From: an uncultured Gemmiger sp.
GTDB taxonomy: Bacteria > Bacillota > Clostridia > Oscillospirales > Ruminococcaceae
Assembly (NCBI GenBank): GCA_959018215.1
Contig: CAUEKL010000016.1
Location: 1 to 19,360, forward strand
Direction: 5' to 3'
DNA: 19,360 bases
The notes under the pieces were generated by a model, which was not told where the DNA came from, did no database searches, and saw only the letters and a list, made by a program, of their open reading frames with translations. Made by a program: the position numbers and the translations under genes. Positions 6,441-13,548 of the stretch are shown in pieces (the first letter of the stretch is position 1; each line of letters starts with the position of its first letter).

Positions 6441-7832
6441 TTATTGGTTTTCCTTTCCCTGTGCTTCGGCCAGGGGCAGCAGAAGGACGGTGCGGGCACC
6501 GTGAGGGGGATTCTGCCCGAAGGTCACCTTTCCCCCATGGGCACTGACAATCTGCACCACAATATGCAGCCCCAGCACATGGGGCGCGGGGCCGGGCAAG
6601 GGAGTTCCCGCCAGCACGGCCAGCACCCCCGGCGGATACCCGGGGCCGTCATCGGCTACGGTGACCGAAAGGGCATCTCCTTCCTGCCGGGCATGGACAG
6701 TGACGGTACAGCCGGGGCTGTGCCGGGCACTGTTGCCCAGCAGGTTGGAAAAGGCCCGCCCCAGCAGGGCAGTGTCCACATCCAGCACCAGGTTCTCCGC
6801 CTGGGGGTCCAGGGTAAAGTCCAGAGTACAGCTCTCCCCCGCCCCGGAGTTGCAGAAATCGGTGACGATCTGCCGCAGCAGCTGCCCCGCATGCACCGGC
6901 TCCCGGCGCAAAGGCTGGGCGTTATACTGCAGCTTGCTGGTCAGGTTCAGGTCTTCAACGAGATGGCGGATGGTCTGCCCCTGGCTCCGGATGGCCGCCG
7001 CCTTGGCCTGCCGGTCCGGCGGCAGGGCCGGGTCGTGTTCCAGCTGCTCCGCATAGCCGAAGATCAGAGCCAGAGGGGTGCGGATATCGTGGCTGACCCC
7101 GGCGATCCAGTCGGTGCGGGCGGCATCCCGTCTGGCAATGATGGTATTCTGGCGCTGGAGAAGCGCACTGGTCTGGTTCAGCTTGCGGGCCACCTCGGCG
7201 GTGAATCCGGTGGTGGGCAGATCCACCGTCCCCCCGGCGGCCAGAGTATCCAAGCCCCGGGCCACCCCGGTCAGGGCCTTGGCTCCCCGCCAGCTGAACA
7301 CCATACACCCGGCCACGATCAGGGCCACAATGGCCAGCAGGGTGGGCACAATGCCCCGGTAAATGCCCCGGAACAGCTCGGTGTAGGAGTAAAAGCTGTA
7401 CCGGAACATGGCGCCGGGGGTGCGTCCCAGCACCAGCAGACCGTTTTCGGTGATCCAGCAGAACACCGGGTAGTCCTCCAGATACCAGCGGGTGAAGGAG
7501 GCCACCTCGGTGACGGTGTACCTATGGTCCAGCCGGACGGGCAGGTCGTACTGCCACACCACCGTTCCCTCCTCGTCCAGCAGCATGGCCCATTCATATC
7601 CGTGCAGCCACTCCTGGGCGGTGTGGTCTGGGTTCAGGCGGTAGGTTGCCCCGTCCTGCTCCAGGGCTTCGGCCACCTGCTGGGCGCTGTACCGGACGTT
7701 TTCCTGGTATTTATCGGCATAATAGGCCACGATGCCCACAAACATGGCCAGGATGGCAACGGTCAGCGCCAACACGCCCCCCGCCACCGCCAAAGCGTAC
7801 CGGCGCAGCATCCGGCCGAAGGTGCGTATCAT
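6441..7832 (-). CDS. Two-component sensor histidine kinase with extracytoplasmic sensor domain
   Basis: This is a 463-residue membrane kinase. TM1 is at about 14-37, followed by an external domain (about 38-159) and TM2 (about 160-180). A HAMP-like linker leads to the HisKA box AGVSHDIRTPLALIFGY with phospho-acceptor His248. The ATPase domain has the N box (FSNLLGNSARH, 361-371) and the G1 box DDGPG (394-398). The G2 box is degenerate: PHVLGLHIV where GxGLGL is usual. It should phosphorylate the response regulator encoded 3 bp upstream. GGAGG in the end of the regulator gene serves as ribosome site. Divergence from a LanFEG-type transporter suggests that it senses an antimicrobial peptide or cell-envelope stress, as NisK/SpaK-type kinases do; the ligand cannot be read from the sequence. 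Confidence 0.93.
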   Translation of the reverse strand: MIRTFGRMLRRYALAVAGGVLALTVAILAMFVGIVAYYADKYQENVRYSAQQVAEALEQDGATYRLNPDHTAQEWLHGYEWAMLLDEEGTVVWQYDLPVRLDHRYTVTEVASFTRWYLEDYPVFCWITENGLLVLGRTPGAMFRYSFYSYTELFRGIYRGIVPTLLAIVALIVAGCMVFSWRGAKALTGVARGLDTLAAGGTVDLPTTGFTAEVARKLNQTSALLQRQNTIIARRDAARTDWIAGVSHDIRTPLALIFGYAEQLEHDPALPPDRQAKAAAIRSQGQTIRHLVEDLNLTSKLQYNAQPLRREPVHAGQLLRQIVTDFCNSGAGESCTLDFTLDPQAENLVLDVDTALLGRAFSNLLGNSARHSPGCTVTVHARQEGDALSVTVADDGPGYPPGVLAVLAGTPLPGPAPHVLGLHIVVQIVSAHGGKVTFGQNPPHGARTVLLLPLAEAQGKENQ

Positions 7833-7835
7833 GGG

Positions 7836-8549
7836 TCATTCCTCCGTCACAAGTTTGTATCCCAGCCCCCGGGCCGTCAGCAGGCTTTGAGGGTGGGAGG
7901 GGTCAGCTTCGATCTTTTCCCGCAGGTGGCGGATGTGCACGTTCAGGCTGTTTTCGTACCCGTAGTACCCCTGCCCCCAGACAGCCTGGCACACCGCGTC
8001 ATAGGTGACGATGTGCCCCCGGTTGTCGGCCAGCTTCTGCAGAATGGACCGCTCGGTGCCGGTGAGGGTCAGCAGTCTGCCGTCCGCCCGGTGCACCGAG
8101 GCGTCCCCCAGTTCCACCCGGCAGGCCGCCAGGCGCAGCCCGGCCGCCGGGGGTATCTGCCCGCTGCGGCCCCAGACCCGGCGCAGAATCAGCTGGATGC
8201 GCAAAAGCAGTTCCTGGGTCAGGAAGGGCTTGGTCAGATAATCGTCCGCGCCCAGCCCCAGGCCGAACAGCCGGTCAGCGTCCGCATCCCGGGCAGACAG
8301 GAACAGGGCCGGGATCTCCCCCGCCCCGTTCAGTTCCCGGAAGAGGGTGAATCCGTCCCCGTCCGGCAGGTTGATGTCCAGAATCAGCAGTCCGGGAGGA
8401 TTTTGAGCAAAGACCTCCCGGGCTGCGGCACAGGTCCGGGCGGTATGCAGATGGGTGTACCCGGCCCCCTGCAATGTCTGGCACAACAGGTCCAGCAGTT
8501 CCTGGTTGTCGTCCACCAGTAAGATCTCCACATCCTGTATACGCTGCAT
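7836..8549 (-). CDS. OmpR/PhoB-family response regulator
   Basis: This is a 237-residue DNA-binding regulator. Receiver domain 1-120: acidic pair D13/D14 (LLVDDNQ), phospho-acceptor Asp58 (LLILDINLPDGDGF), Ser85 at the switch position and Lys107 (DDYLTKPF). The C-terminal winged helix (about 137-235) contains LTGTERSIL, WGQGYYGYENSLNVHIRHLR and RGLGYKLV, typical of OmpR/PhoB. The ATG at 8549 is chosen over one at 8585 because GGGAGG lies just upstream of it. It is the first gene of a pair with the kinase (3-bp gap). The direct repeats at 8629-8668 are its likely targets and would let it activate the divergent transporter and perhaps its own operon. Confidence 0.95.
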   Translation of the reverse strand: MQRIQDVEILLVDDNQELLDLLCQTLQGAGYTHLHTARTCAAAREVFAQNPPGLLILDINLPDGDGFTLFRELNGAGEIPALFLSARDADADRLFGLGLGADDYLTKPFLTQELLLRIQLILRRVWGRSGQIPPAAGLRLAACRVELGDASVHRADGRLLTLTGTERSILQKLADNRGHIVTYDAVCQAVWGQGYYGYENSLNVHIRHLREKIEADPSHPQSLLTARGLGYKLVTEE

Positions 8550-8583
8550 GCCGGTTCCTCCCTGTTCCCTATCTATCGGTTTC

Positions 8584-8589
8584 ATTATA
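8584..8589 (-). promoter_or_regulatory. Perfect -10 element of the regulator-kinase operon
   Basis: TATAAT is on the minus strand at 8589-8584, about 35 bases upstream of the ATG at 8549. No recognisable -35 lies at 16-18 bp, so transcription may need an activator or be weak. The TTAAG repeats lie at roughly -52 to -69 from the expected start. Confidence 0.55.
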
Positions 8590-8628
8590 CCCCGCCCGCT
8601 CTTTCCGCGCCATGGCCCGGCGCAAAAC

Positions 8629-8668
8629 TTAAGGCAAAATTAAGCCGGGCATCATTCCCGATTAAGGC
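8629..8668. repeat. Direct-repeat array with 11/22-bp phasing (candidate regulator binding sites)
   Basis: TTAAGGC (8629-8635), TTAAGCC (8640-8646) and TTAAGGC (8662-8668) begin 11 and 22 bp apart, that is one and two helical turns. Paired 6-7-base direct repeats with an 11-bp period are the typical binding mode of OmpR/PhoB-type regulators. The array lies between the regulator-kinase operon and the transporter operon. Binding by the adjacent regulator is inferred. Confidence 0.6.
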
Positions 8669-8676
8669 GGTTCCTG

Positions 8677-8682
8677 TAGGAT
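8677..8682 (+). promoter_or_regulatory. Candidate -10 element of the ABC-transporter operon
   Basis: TAGGAT (4/6 to consensus) at 8677-8682 has no -35 match 16-18 bp upstream. The first two TTAAG repeats would lie at about -60 to -43 of its start, a position usual for class II activation. The assignment is tentative. Confidence 0.35.
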
Positions 8683-8737
8683 GACAGTGCGGGGACATCA
8701 AACACCCTGCCATTCACAGGAAGGGAGAGAAAGAACC

Positions 8738-9661
8738 ATGACCAATATCATAGAGACACAGGACCTGTGCAAGACCTACGGGAGCCACACCGCTGTGGAC
8801 CACCTGAACCTGCAGGTACCGGAAGGGAGTGTATACGGCTTCATTGGCCCCAACGGAGCGGGCAAAAGCACCACCATGAAAATGCTGCTGGGGTTGATTC
8901 ACCCCACCGGGGGCACCGTGCAGCTGCTGGGACAGCGGATGAACGAGCACAACCGTCTGGCGATTCTGCGCCGCACCGGCAGTCTGATTGAATCCCCCGC
9001 CGGGTATGCCCACCTGACTGCCCAGGAGAATCTGCAGATCGTGGCGGACTTGAAACAGGTGCCCCGCCGGGATATTGACCGGGTGCTGGAGATCGTGCAT
9101 CTGAAAGAGTACCGGCGGCGGAAGGTGGGTCAGTATTCCCTGGGCATGCGTCAGCGGCTGGGCATTGCCCAGGCATTGCTGGGCAGCCCGGAGCTGCTGG
9201 TGCTGGACGAACCCACCAACGGTCTGGACCCGGCGGGCATCCAGGAGATGCGCAGCCTGATTGCCGAGATGCCCCGCACCTGCGGCGTCACGGTGCTGAT
9301 CTCCAGCCACCTGCTCAGCGAACTGGAGATGATCGTGGACCATGTGGGCATCATCAACAACGGACACCTGCTCTTTCAGGGACCGCTGGACAGTCTGCGC
9401 CGCCACAGCCAGGGGGATATCCTGCTGGAAGTGCTGAACCCCGCCCTGGCCCGCCGGGTGCTGGGAACAGCCCGGATTGCCGCCGGGGACGGAGGGACAC
9501 CCAACCGCCTGCTGCTGCCCGCCCTGTCCCAGACGCTTGTGGCAGAACTGGTGCGGCAGCTGGCCGACCAGGGGGCCGGTGTGGTGGGCGTGACCCGGCG
9601 CACCAAGAGCCTGGAAGAGATTTTCCTGAGTCTGACCGAAACCGGCAAGGAGGTGGACTGA
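8738..9661 (+). CDS. ABC transporter ATP-binding protein, lantibiotic-immunity (LanF) type
   Basis: This 307-residue ATPase would power a peptide-export/immunity transporter together with the next two permeases. Walker A GPNGAGKST is at 37-45, signature YSLGMRQR at 133-140, Walker B LLVLDEPT at 153-160 and the H-loop SSHLLSE further on. Where most ABC proteins have a Q-loop glutamine, this one reads SLIESPAGY with Glu85. This E-loop is known from LanF proteins such as NukF and supports a lantibiotic self-protection role. The C-terminal 90 residues are an accessory domain, as in BcrA/LanF. The ATG at 8738 follows GGGAG; an in-frame ATG at 8681 lies in the promoter region. The stop codon is directly followed by the next start. 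Confidence 0.93.
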   Translation: MTNIIETQDLCKTYGSHTAVDHLNLQVPEGSVYGFIGPNGAGKSTTMKMLLGLIHPTGGTVQLLGQRMNEHNRLAILRRTGSLIESPAGYAHLTAQENLQIVADLKQVPRRDIDRVLEIVHLKEYRRRKVGQYSLGMRQRLGIAQALLGSPELLVLDEPTNGLDPAGIQEMRSLIAEMPRTCGVTVLISSHLLSELEMIVDHVGIINNGHLLFQGPLDSLRRHSQGDILLEVLNPALARRVLGTARIAAGDGGTPNRLLLPALSQTLVAELVRQLADQGAGVVGVTRRTKSLEEIFLSLTETGKEVD

Positions 9662-10408
9662 ATGAGGATTCTGTGGGCCGAAGTGCAGAAAGCCCATCGC
9701 CGCCATGACCTGCCCGTGGCGGTGGGCATTGCGCTGATCGTAGTGCTGTGGGCCAGTGCCAGCGCTCCCAGCACTGCCGATGAGCGGGCCACCGGGTACA
9801 GTGCCTTGTTGTATGCTCTGCCCATCATGAACGCGGTGGTGATGCCGGTGGGCATGGCCGCCCTGGCCAGCCGCATCTGGGACGCCGAGACCAAGGGCCA
9901 GACCTGCAAGCTGCTGTTCACCCTGCAAACCCGGGAGAGTCTGTTCGGTGCCAAAACGGCTCTGGGCATGCTGGAAAACCTGTTGGTCTGTGCCCTGGAA
10001 GGGCTGGCCATCCCAGTTCTGGGAATGTTCCAGGGGGTTACCGAGACACTGAACACCGGAATTTTTCTTTGGTTGCTGCTGTGTACATTCTGTGTCAACG
10101 GGATGCTGTATTTCCTTGCTTTTTTGCTCAGCATCCGGATGGCCAACCAGGTAGCGGCCCTGGCGGTGGGATTCTGCGGGGCACTCCTCGGGCTGTTTGC
10201 GGCCTTCATGCCCCCGTGGGTCTCCTACCTGATCCCCTTCGGCTACTACATCCCGCTGAGCCCCGTGGGCATGAACTGGGACGCGGATACCCGCATTGCC
10301 GAGATGTTTTTGCGGCCTTTGTGCTGGCCGCTGCTGGCCATCACGGTACTGCTGGCAGCGGTCCTGGCCCGGCTGTGCCGCCGGGCCATTGCCCTCAAGG
10401 AGGTGTGA
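9662..10408 (+). CDS. ABC transporter permease, LanE/MutE-like
   Basis: This is a 248-residue membrane protein with about six hydrophobic segments (for example VAVGIALIVVLWA, IFLWLLLCTFCVNGMLYFLAFLL and LLAITVLLAAVLA). The cytoplasmic segment ETKGQTCKLLFTLQTRESLFGAK-like after the second segment is typical of the ABC-2 permeases of lantibiotic-protection transporters. It begins with ATG immediately after the ATPase stop; AAGGAGG inside the end of that gene is its ribosome site. It should form the membrane channel with the following permease. LanE and LanG are alike, so the individual letter is not certain. Confidence 0.85.
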   Translation: MRILWAEVQKAHRRHDLPVAVGIALIVVLWASASAPSTADERATGYSALLYALPIMNAVVMPVGMAALASRIWDAETKGQTCKLLFTLQTRESLFGAKTALGMLENLLVCALEGLAIPVLGMFQGVTETLNTGIFLWLLLCTFCVNGMLYFLAFLLSIRMANQVAALAVGFCGALLGLFAAFMPPWVSYLIPFGYYIPLSPVGMNWDADTRIAEMFLRPLCWPLLAITVLLAAVLARLCRRAIALKEV

Positions 10409-10411
10409 TGT

Positions 10412-11149
10412 ATGCTGATACGCTGTATCCTGGCCGAAAACCGCAAGCTCCACGGCGCGGTGATCTGGCTGGTGTTTCTGATCGTGCCCATGATTTCGGC
10501 GCTGTACGGCACCGTAAACTTTTTGCAGAATCTGGGGCTGCTGACCTTTGACTGGTATAATCTGTGGACCCAGCACACCCTGTTCTATACCCTGTTTTTC
10601 TTTGCGCCCATGGTGGGGGTGTATGCCGCCTACCTGTGGCGGCTGGAGCATCTGGGCCACAACTGGAACCTGATCATGGCTGCCCCGGTGCGCCGTTCCT
10701 GCGTATTCCTGGCCAAGTTTGTGGTGGTGGCCAAGATGGCCCTGCTCACCCAGGGCTGGGTATTTTTACTGTATCTTGCAGCAGGCAAGCTGTGGGCCGG
10801 GCTTCCCGGCTGGCCCCCTGCCATGATCGTGATCTGGCTGCTGCGCGGGATGCTGGGCAGTCTGGGGGTCATTGCCTTTGAGCTGCTGCTGGCCATGGTC
10901 ATCCGCAGCTTTGCCGTACCGGTGCTGGTGGGGCTGGCCGGCGGGGTGAGCGGCATGCTGGCCGCCAGCCGGGGACTTTCCCTGTTCTGGCCCTTTGCCC
11001 TGATGCAGGCAGGCATGAACTCCAACCAAAAGGAAGACATGCTGGGCGGTCAGTTTGTTCCCTTTCTGCTGGCCTGTCTGGTATGGGCGGGACTCTTTCT
11101 TGCTCTGGCCGGCCTGCTTTTGCGGGTGCGGGATGTGCGGGCGGAATAA
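10412..11149 (+). CDS. ABC transporter permease, LanG/MutG-like
   Basis: This 245-residue polytopic membrane protein has about six hydrophobic segments (for example VIWLVFLIVPMISALYG, LFFFAPMVGVYAAYL, VLVGLAGGVSGMLA and FLLACLVWAGLFLALAGLLL). The loop WRLEHLGHNWNLIMAAPV is characteristic of bacitracin/lantibiotic-type ABC-2 permeases. AAGGAGG (10398-10403) in the end of the preceding gene serves its ATG, three bases after that gene's stop. It completes the ATPase-permease-permease set of a LanFEG-type exporter, thought to remove peptides from the membrane outer face. No terminator is visible directly after it, so the unknown gene at 11224 may be partly co-transcribed. Confidence 0.85.
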   Translation: MLIRCILAENRKLHGAVIWLVFLIVPMISALYGTVNFLQNLGLLTFDWYNLWTQHTLFYTLFFFAPMVGVYAAYLWRLEHLGHNWNLIMAAPVRRSCVFLAKFVVVAKMALLTQGWVFLLYLAAGKLWAGLPGWPPAMIVIWLLRGMLGSLGVIAFELLLAMVIRSFAVPVLVGLAGGVSGMLAASRGLSLFWPFALMQAGMNSNQKEDMLGGQFVPFLLACLVWAGLFLALAGLLLRVRDVRAE

Positions 11150-11155
11150 GTTTTG

Positions 11156-11185
11156 CTGGCATTTTGGGGAAGTTTGCGGTATAAT
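11156..11185 (+). promoter_or_regulatory. Candidate promoter of the unknown gene at 11224
   Basis: CTGGCA (11156-11161, 4/6) and a perfect TATAAT (11180-11185) are 18 bp apart. The expected start near 11192 gives a leader of about 32 bases. Confidence 0.55.
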
Positions 11186-11223
11186 GAGCCGGTAAATCAA
11201 CTTTTGGGGAGGAGCCTCTGCCG

Positions 11224-11616
11224 ATGACTGCCAACGCTGCCGATTTTGCCGGGCCGTCCTGCGGACGCCGTTACGAGAAAGAACTGGAAACCCACTTTCG
11301 GGACTGCCTTTTGTTTTACCTGGACGGGCGCATCAAGTTTGAACGGTATTGTTACGGGGAGGCCGCCTGCCTGGTGTTCAGCGTATGGGCGCACGGGCTG
11401 GATGAAACCGGCAAGATCCTGTGGGACAAGGAGCCGGAGTTTGAGACCGACCAGAAAGCCCTGCCCCGGGTGCTGACCGACGTGCAGGAGGACGGCACCG
11501 CCCTGCAGTTTGACGGCCTGCGCAAGCGGTATGTGCTGACCGAAGAATTCGACACCGACAAGATGAACGGGTACAGCCGGTTCAAGGTGTTTCTACTGCG
11601 CCAGACGCACCGGTAA
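11224..11616 (+). CDS. Hypothetical protein, unknown family
   Basis: I do not recognise this 130-residue protein. It has no signal peptide or membrane segment and is rich in charged residues (for example RRYEKELETHFRD and LTEEFDTDKMNGYSRFKVFL), so it is probably a small soluble alpha/beta protein. Three of its four cysteines are in the first half; no metal motif is evident. AGGAG (11210-11214) lies nine bases before the ATG, and a TATAAT element precedes it. Good ribosome site, promoter and a terminator directly after the stop make it a real gene. It follows the LanFEG-type transporter by 74 bp, but a functional link is only suggested by position. Confidence 0.75.
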   Translation: MTANAADFAGPSCGRRYEKELETHFRDCLLFYLDGRIKFERYCYGEAACLVFSVWAHGLDETGKILWDKEPEFETDQKALPRVLTDVQEDGTALQFDGLRKRYVLTEEFDTDKMNGYSRFKVFLLRQTHR

Positions 11617-11650
11617 GGTTTCCCTTTTCCCGATTTTGCCCACATAAAAA

Positions 11651-11680
11651 ACGCCCCCGGCGCAGCTGCGTCGGGGGTGT
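11651..11680. terminator. Bidirectional terminator between the unknown gene and the M3 peptidase
   Basis: ACGCCCCCGGCGCA (11651-11664) pairs with TGCGTCGGGGGTGT (11667-11680), 14 pairs including two G-U. On the plus strand it is followed by TTTTG, and on the minus strand by a six-T run, so it serves the peptidase gene particularly well. Confidence 0.85.
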
Positions 11681-11709
11681 TTTGCGTGTTTTGGGGGTAT
11701 TTGCCCGGA

Positions 11710-13398
11710 TCACGGCTGATGCTGCTCGATCCAGGTTTCCACTTCCCGGGACAGGTCGGTGAGGCTGCCGGGGGTGAAGGGCACCTTCATGCCTGCGGCC
11801 CGGGCCAGTTCCGCATAGGAGGCAGTGCCGGCCAGGCGGGTCAGCTTGAGGTAACGCTGCCAGGCGTCCTCATGGTCATGCAGGGCGGCAATGAAGAACT
11901 GCAGGGCGATGACGGTGGCCAGGCAGTAGTCGATATAGTAGAAGGGGCACTCGTAGATGTGCAGCTGGCGCTGCCAACCCGCGCCCCGGCCGTAGAAGGG
12001 CAGGTCGCCGAACTCGTTCCAGGGGCGGTACTTCTGTTCCAGCTTGAGCCATTCGGCGTTGCGCTGTTCCGGGGTCAGGTCCGGGTTCTGGTAAACAATG
12101 TGCTGGAACTCATCCACCATGCAGCCGTAGGGCAGGAACACAAAGCTGTCCTCGGCGTGGTAGAGCTCATACTTGTCGGTGTCGGGACCGAAGAAGAGAT
12201 GATGCCAGGGCGCGGTGAGGAACTCCATGGACATGGAGTGGATCTCGGCGCTCTCCATGCCGGGGCACTGCAGTTCCTGGGGGATATCGGTGCGGGCGGC
12301 CAGGTAGGCTTCCAGGGCGTGACCGGCTTCATGGGTGAGGACATCCACGTCCCCGGAGGTGCCGTTCCAGTTGGCAAAGATGAAGGGGGCTTTGTGGTCG
12401 GGGATGATCTCCTCATAGCCGCCGGTCATCTTGCCGGGACGGCTCATGACATCGAACATCTCGTTGTCCTGCATGAAGTCGATGAACTCCCCGGTGACGG
12501 GGCTCAGTTCATGGTACATCTTGCGGGCACCGGCCATGAGCTCCTCATAGCTGCCGTGGGGCGCGGGGTTGCCGTCCGCAAAGCAGACACCGGAATCCCA
12601 GAACATGGGATGCTCGATGCCGGTGCGCTTGGCACGCAGATCCAGCATACGGCGCAGCAGCGGCACCACCTGCTCTTCCACTTCCTTGCGGAAAGCCGCC
12701 ACTTCCTTCTGGCCGTAACCGATGCGGTTCATCCGGACATAGCTCAGCTCGCTGTAATCCTTGTAGCCCAGGATGCGGGCCTGCTCGGTGCGGTTCTTCA
12801 CCAGGCGATCATACAGATCGTCGAACTCGGCGCGGTGGGCATCAAAGTAGGAGGCTTCGGCCTCATAGGCGGCCCGGCGCATGGCAGGGTCCAGGCTCTG
12901 CTTGTAGGGGGTCAGCTGGGGAATGGTCAGCTGCTTGCCGTCCAGCTCCACCAGGGCCCCGCCGTACAACCGCTGATAGGCGCTGGTCAGGGCGTTTTCT
13001 TCCTTCTGCAGGTCGATGACCCGCTCATCCATGGAGAGCACCCGGTTTTTCAGGGTGGGCAGCACGGTGGACCCGAACGCCTTTTCCAGGGCTTCGGCGT
13101 GGGGGTTGGACAGGATGGCCCGGGCAATATCGGTCTCGGCATTGGCCACGGCGGGACCGTTGGCGTCAAACCAGTCCTGTTCGGCGGCCCAGGTCTCGTC
13201 CCGGGTGTCCAGGGTATAGTGGATATTGGCCAGCACCTGGGCGGTGCGGTAGTGGGCCAGAAAATCGTTTTCCTCCCGGTAGAGATGGATCAGCTCTTCC
13301 TCACTTTCGGCCGCGGCCAGGCGGGCAGCCAGGCTCTTGCAGCCGGTGAGTACTGCGTCCAGATTGGGGCGCTGGTAAGGCATTTGGGAAAATTTCAT
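11710..13398 (-). CDS. M3-family oligoendopeptidase (PepF-like zinc metallopeptidase)
   Basis: This 562-residue cytoplasmic zinc peptidase cleaves short peptides. The zinc site HEAGH is at 356-360 (Glu357 catalytic). The third ligand is probably Glu385 in SAEIHSMSMEF, 25 residues after the second His, as in the M3 family. The length and sequence fit the shorter oligoendopeptidase subgroup of Firmicutes (M3 but not classical PepF). The open frame extends far upstream through the divergent oxidase gene, but homology begins at MKFSQMPYQRP and AAAGGAG lies 11 bases before that ATG (13398), so this start is chosen; an ATG at 13419 has no ribosome site. It is a single gene with a terminator after it. 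Probable role: recycling of peptides taken up or produced by protein turnover. Confidence 0.93.
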   Translation of the reverse strand: MKFSQMPYQRPNLDAVLTGCKSLAARLAAAESEEELIHLYREENDFLAHYRTAQVLANIHYTLDTRDETWAAEQDWFDANGPAVANAETDIARAILSNPHAEALEKAFGSTVLPTLKNRVLSMDERVIDLQKEENALTSAYQRLYGGALVELDGKQLTIPQLTPYKQSLDPAMRRAAYEAEASYFDAHRAEFDDLYDRLVKNRTEQARILGYKDYSELSYVRMNRIGYGQKEVAAFRKEVEEQVVPLLRRMLDLRAKRTGIEHPMFWDSGVCFADGNPAPHGSYEELMAGARKMYHELSPVTGEFIDFMQDNEMFDVMSRPGKMTGGYEEIIPDHKAPFIFANWNGTSGDVDVLTHEAGHALEAYLAARTDIPQELQCPGMESAEIHSMSMEFLTAPWHHLFFGPDTDKYELYHAEDSFVFLPYGCMVDEFQHIVYQNPDLTPEQRNAEWLKLEQKYRPWNEFGDLPFYGRGAGWQRQLHIYECPFYYIDYCLATVIALQFFIAALHDHEDAWQRYLKLTRLAGTASYAELARAAGMKVPFTPGSLTDLSREVETWIEQHQP

Positions 13399-13441
13399 AG
13401 GATAAGGGACTCCTTTCATGGGGATTTTGCGCTTGTCTTTT

Positions 13442-13450
13442 AGAATAACA
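13442..13450 (-). promoter_or_regulatory. Candidate extended -10 promoter of the M3 peptidase gene
   Basis: TGT followed by TATTCT on the minus strand (13450-13442) fits an extended -10 element; no good -35 is visible. It lies about 44 bases upstream of the ATG at 13398. Confidence 0.4.
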
Positions 13451-13501
13451 CACTTGCCGAAAAAAGGAAAGCCGCTGCTTGCGTTTGCCTGCGAAAAGGG
13501 G

Positions 13502-13510
13502 TAGTATAAG
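13502..13510 (+). promoter_or_regulatory. Candidate -10 region of the alpha-hydroxy-acid oxidase gene
   Basis: TAGTATAAG contains TATAAG (13505-13510, 5/6) and TAGTAT (13502-13507, 4/6, 17 bp from a weak TTGCGT). About 40 bases upstream of the ATG at 13549. Confidence 0.4.
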
Positions 13511-13548
13511 AGCAGGTAAAACACATACCTGAGAAGGAGATGTTTGCA

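Noticed and set aside
6438..8522. 694-codon plus-strand open frame opposite the kinase and regulator genes
   Set aside because: Runs through two recognised genes and their junction; composition artefact.
8681..8737. Earlier in-frame start for the transporter ATPase
   Set aside because: The extra 19 residues have no family similarity, overlap the candidate -10 element, and the ATG at 8738 has a good ribosome site.
8714..10660. 648-codon minus-strand open frame opposite the transporter genes
   Set aside because: Spans three recognised plus-strand genes; Gln/His-rich shadow translation.
7836..11616. Complete lantibiotic biosynthesis cluster
   Set aside because: Only regulator, kinase and immunity-type transporter are present; no precursor peptide, dehydratase, cyclase or leader protease was found in any frame.
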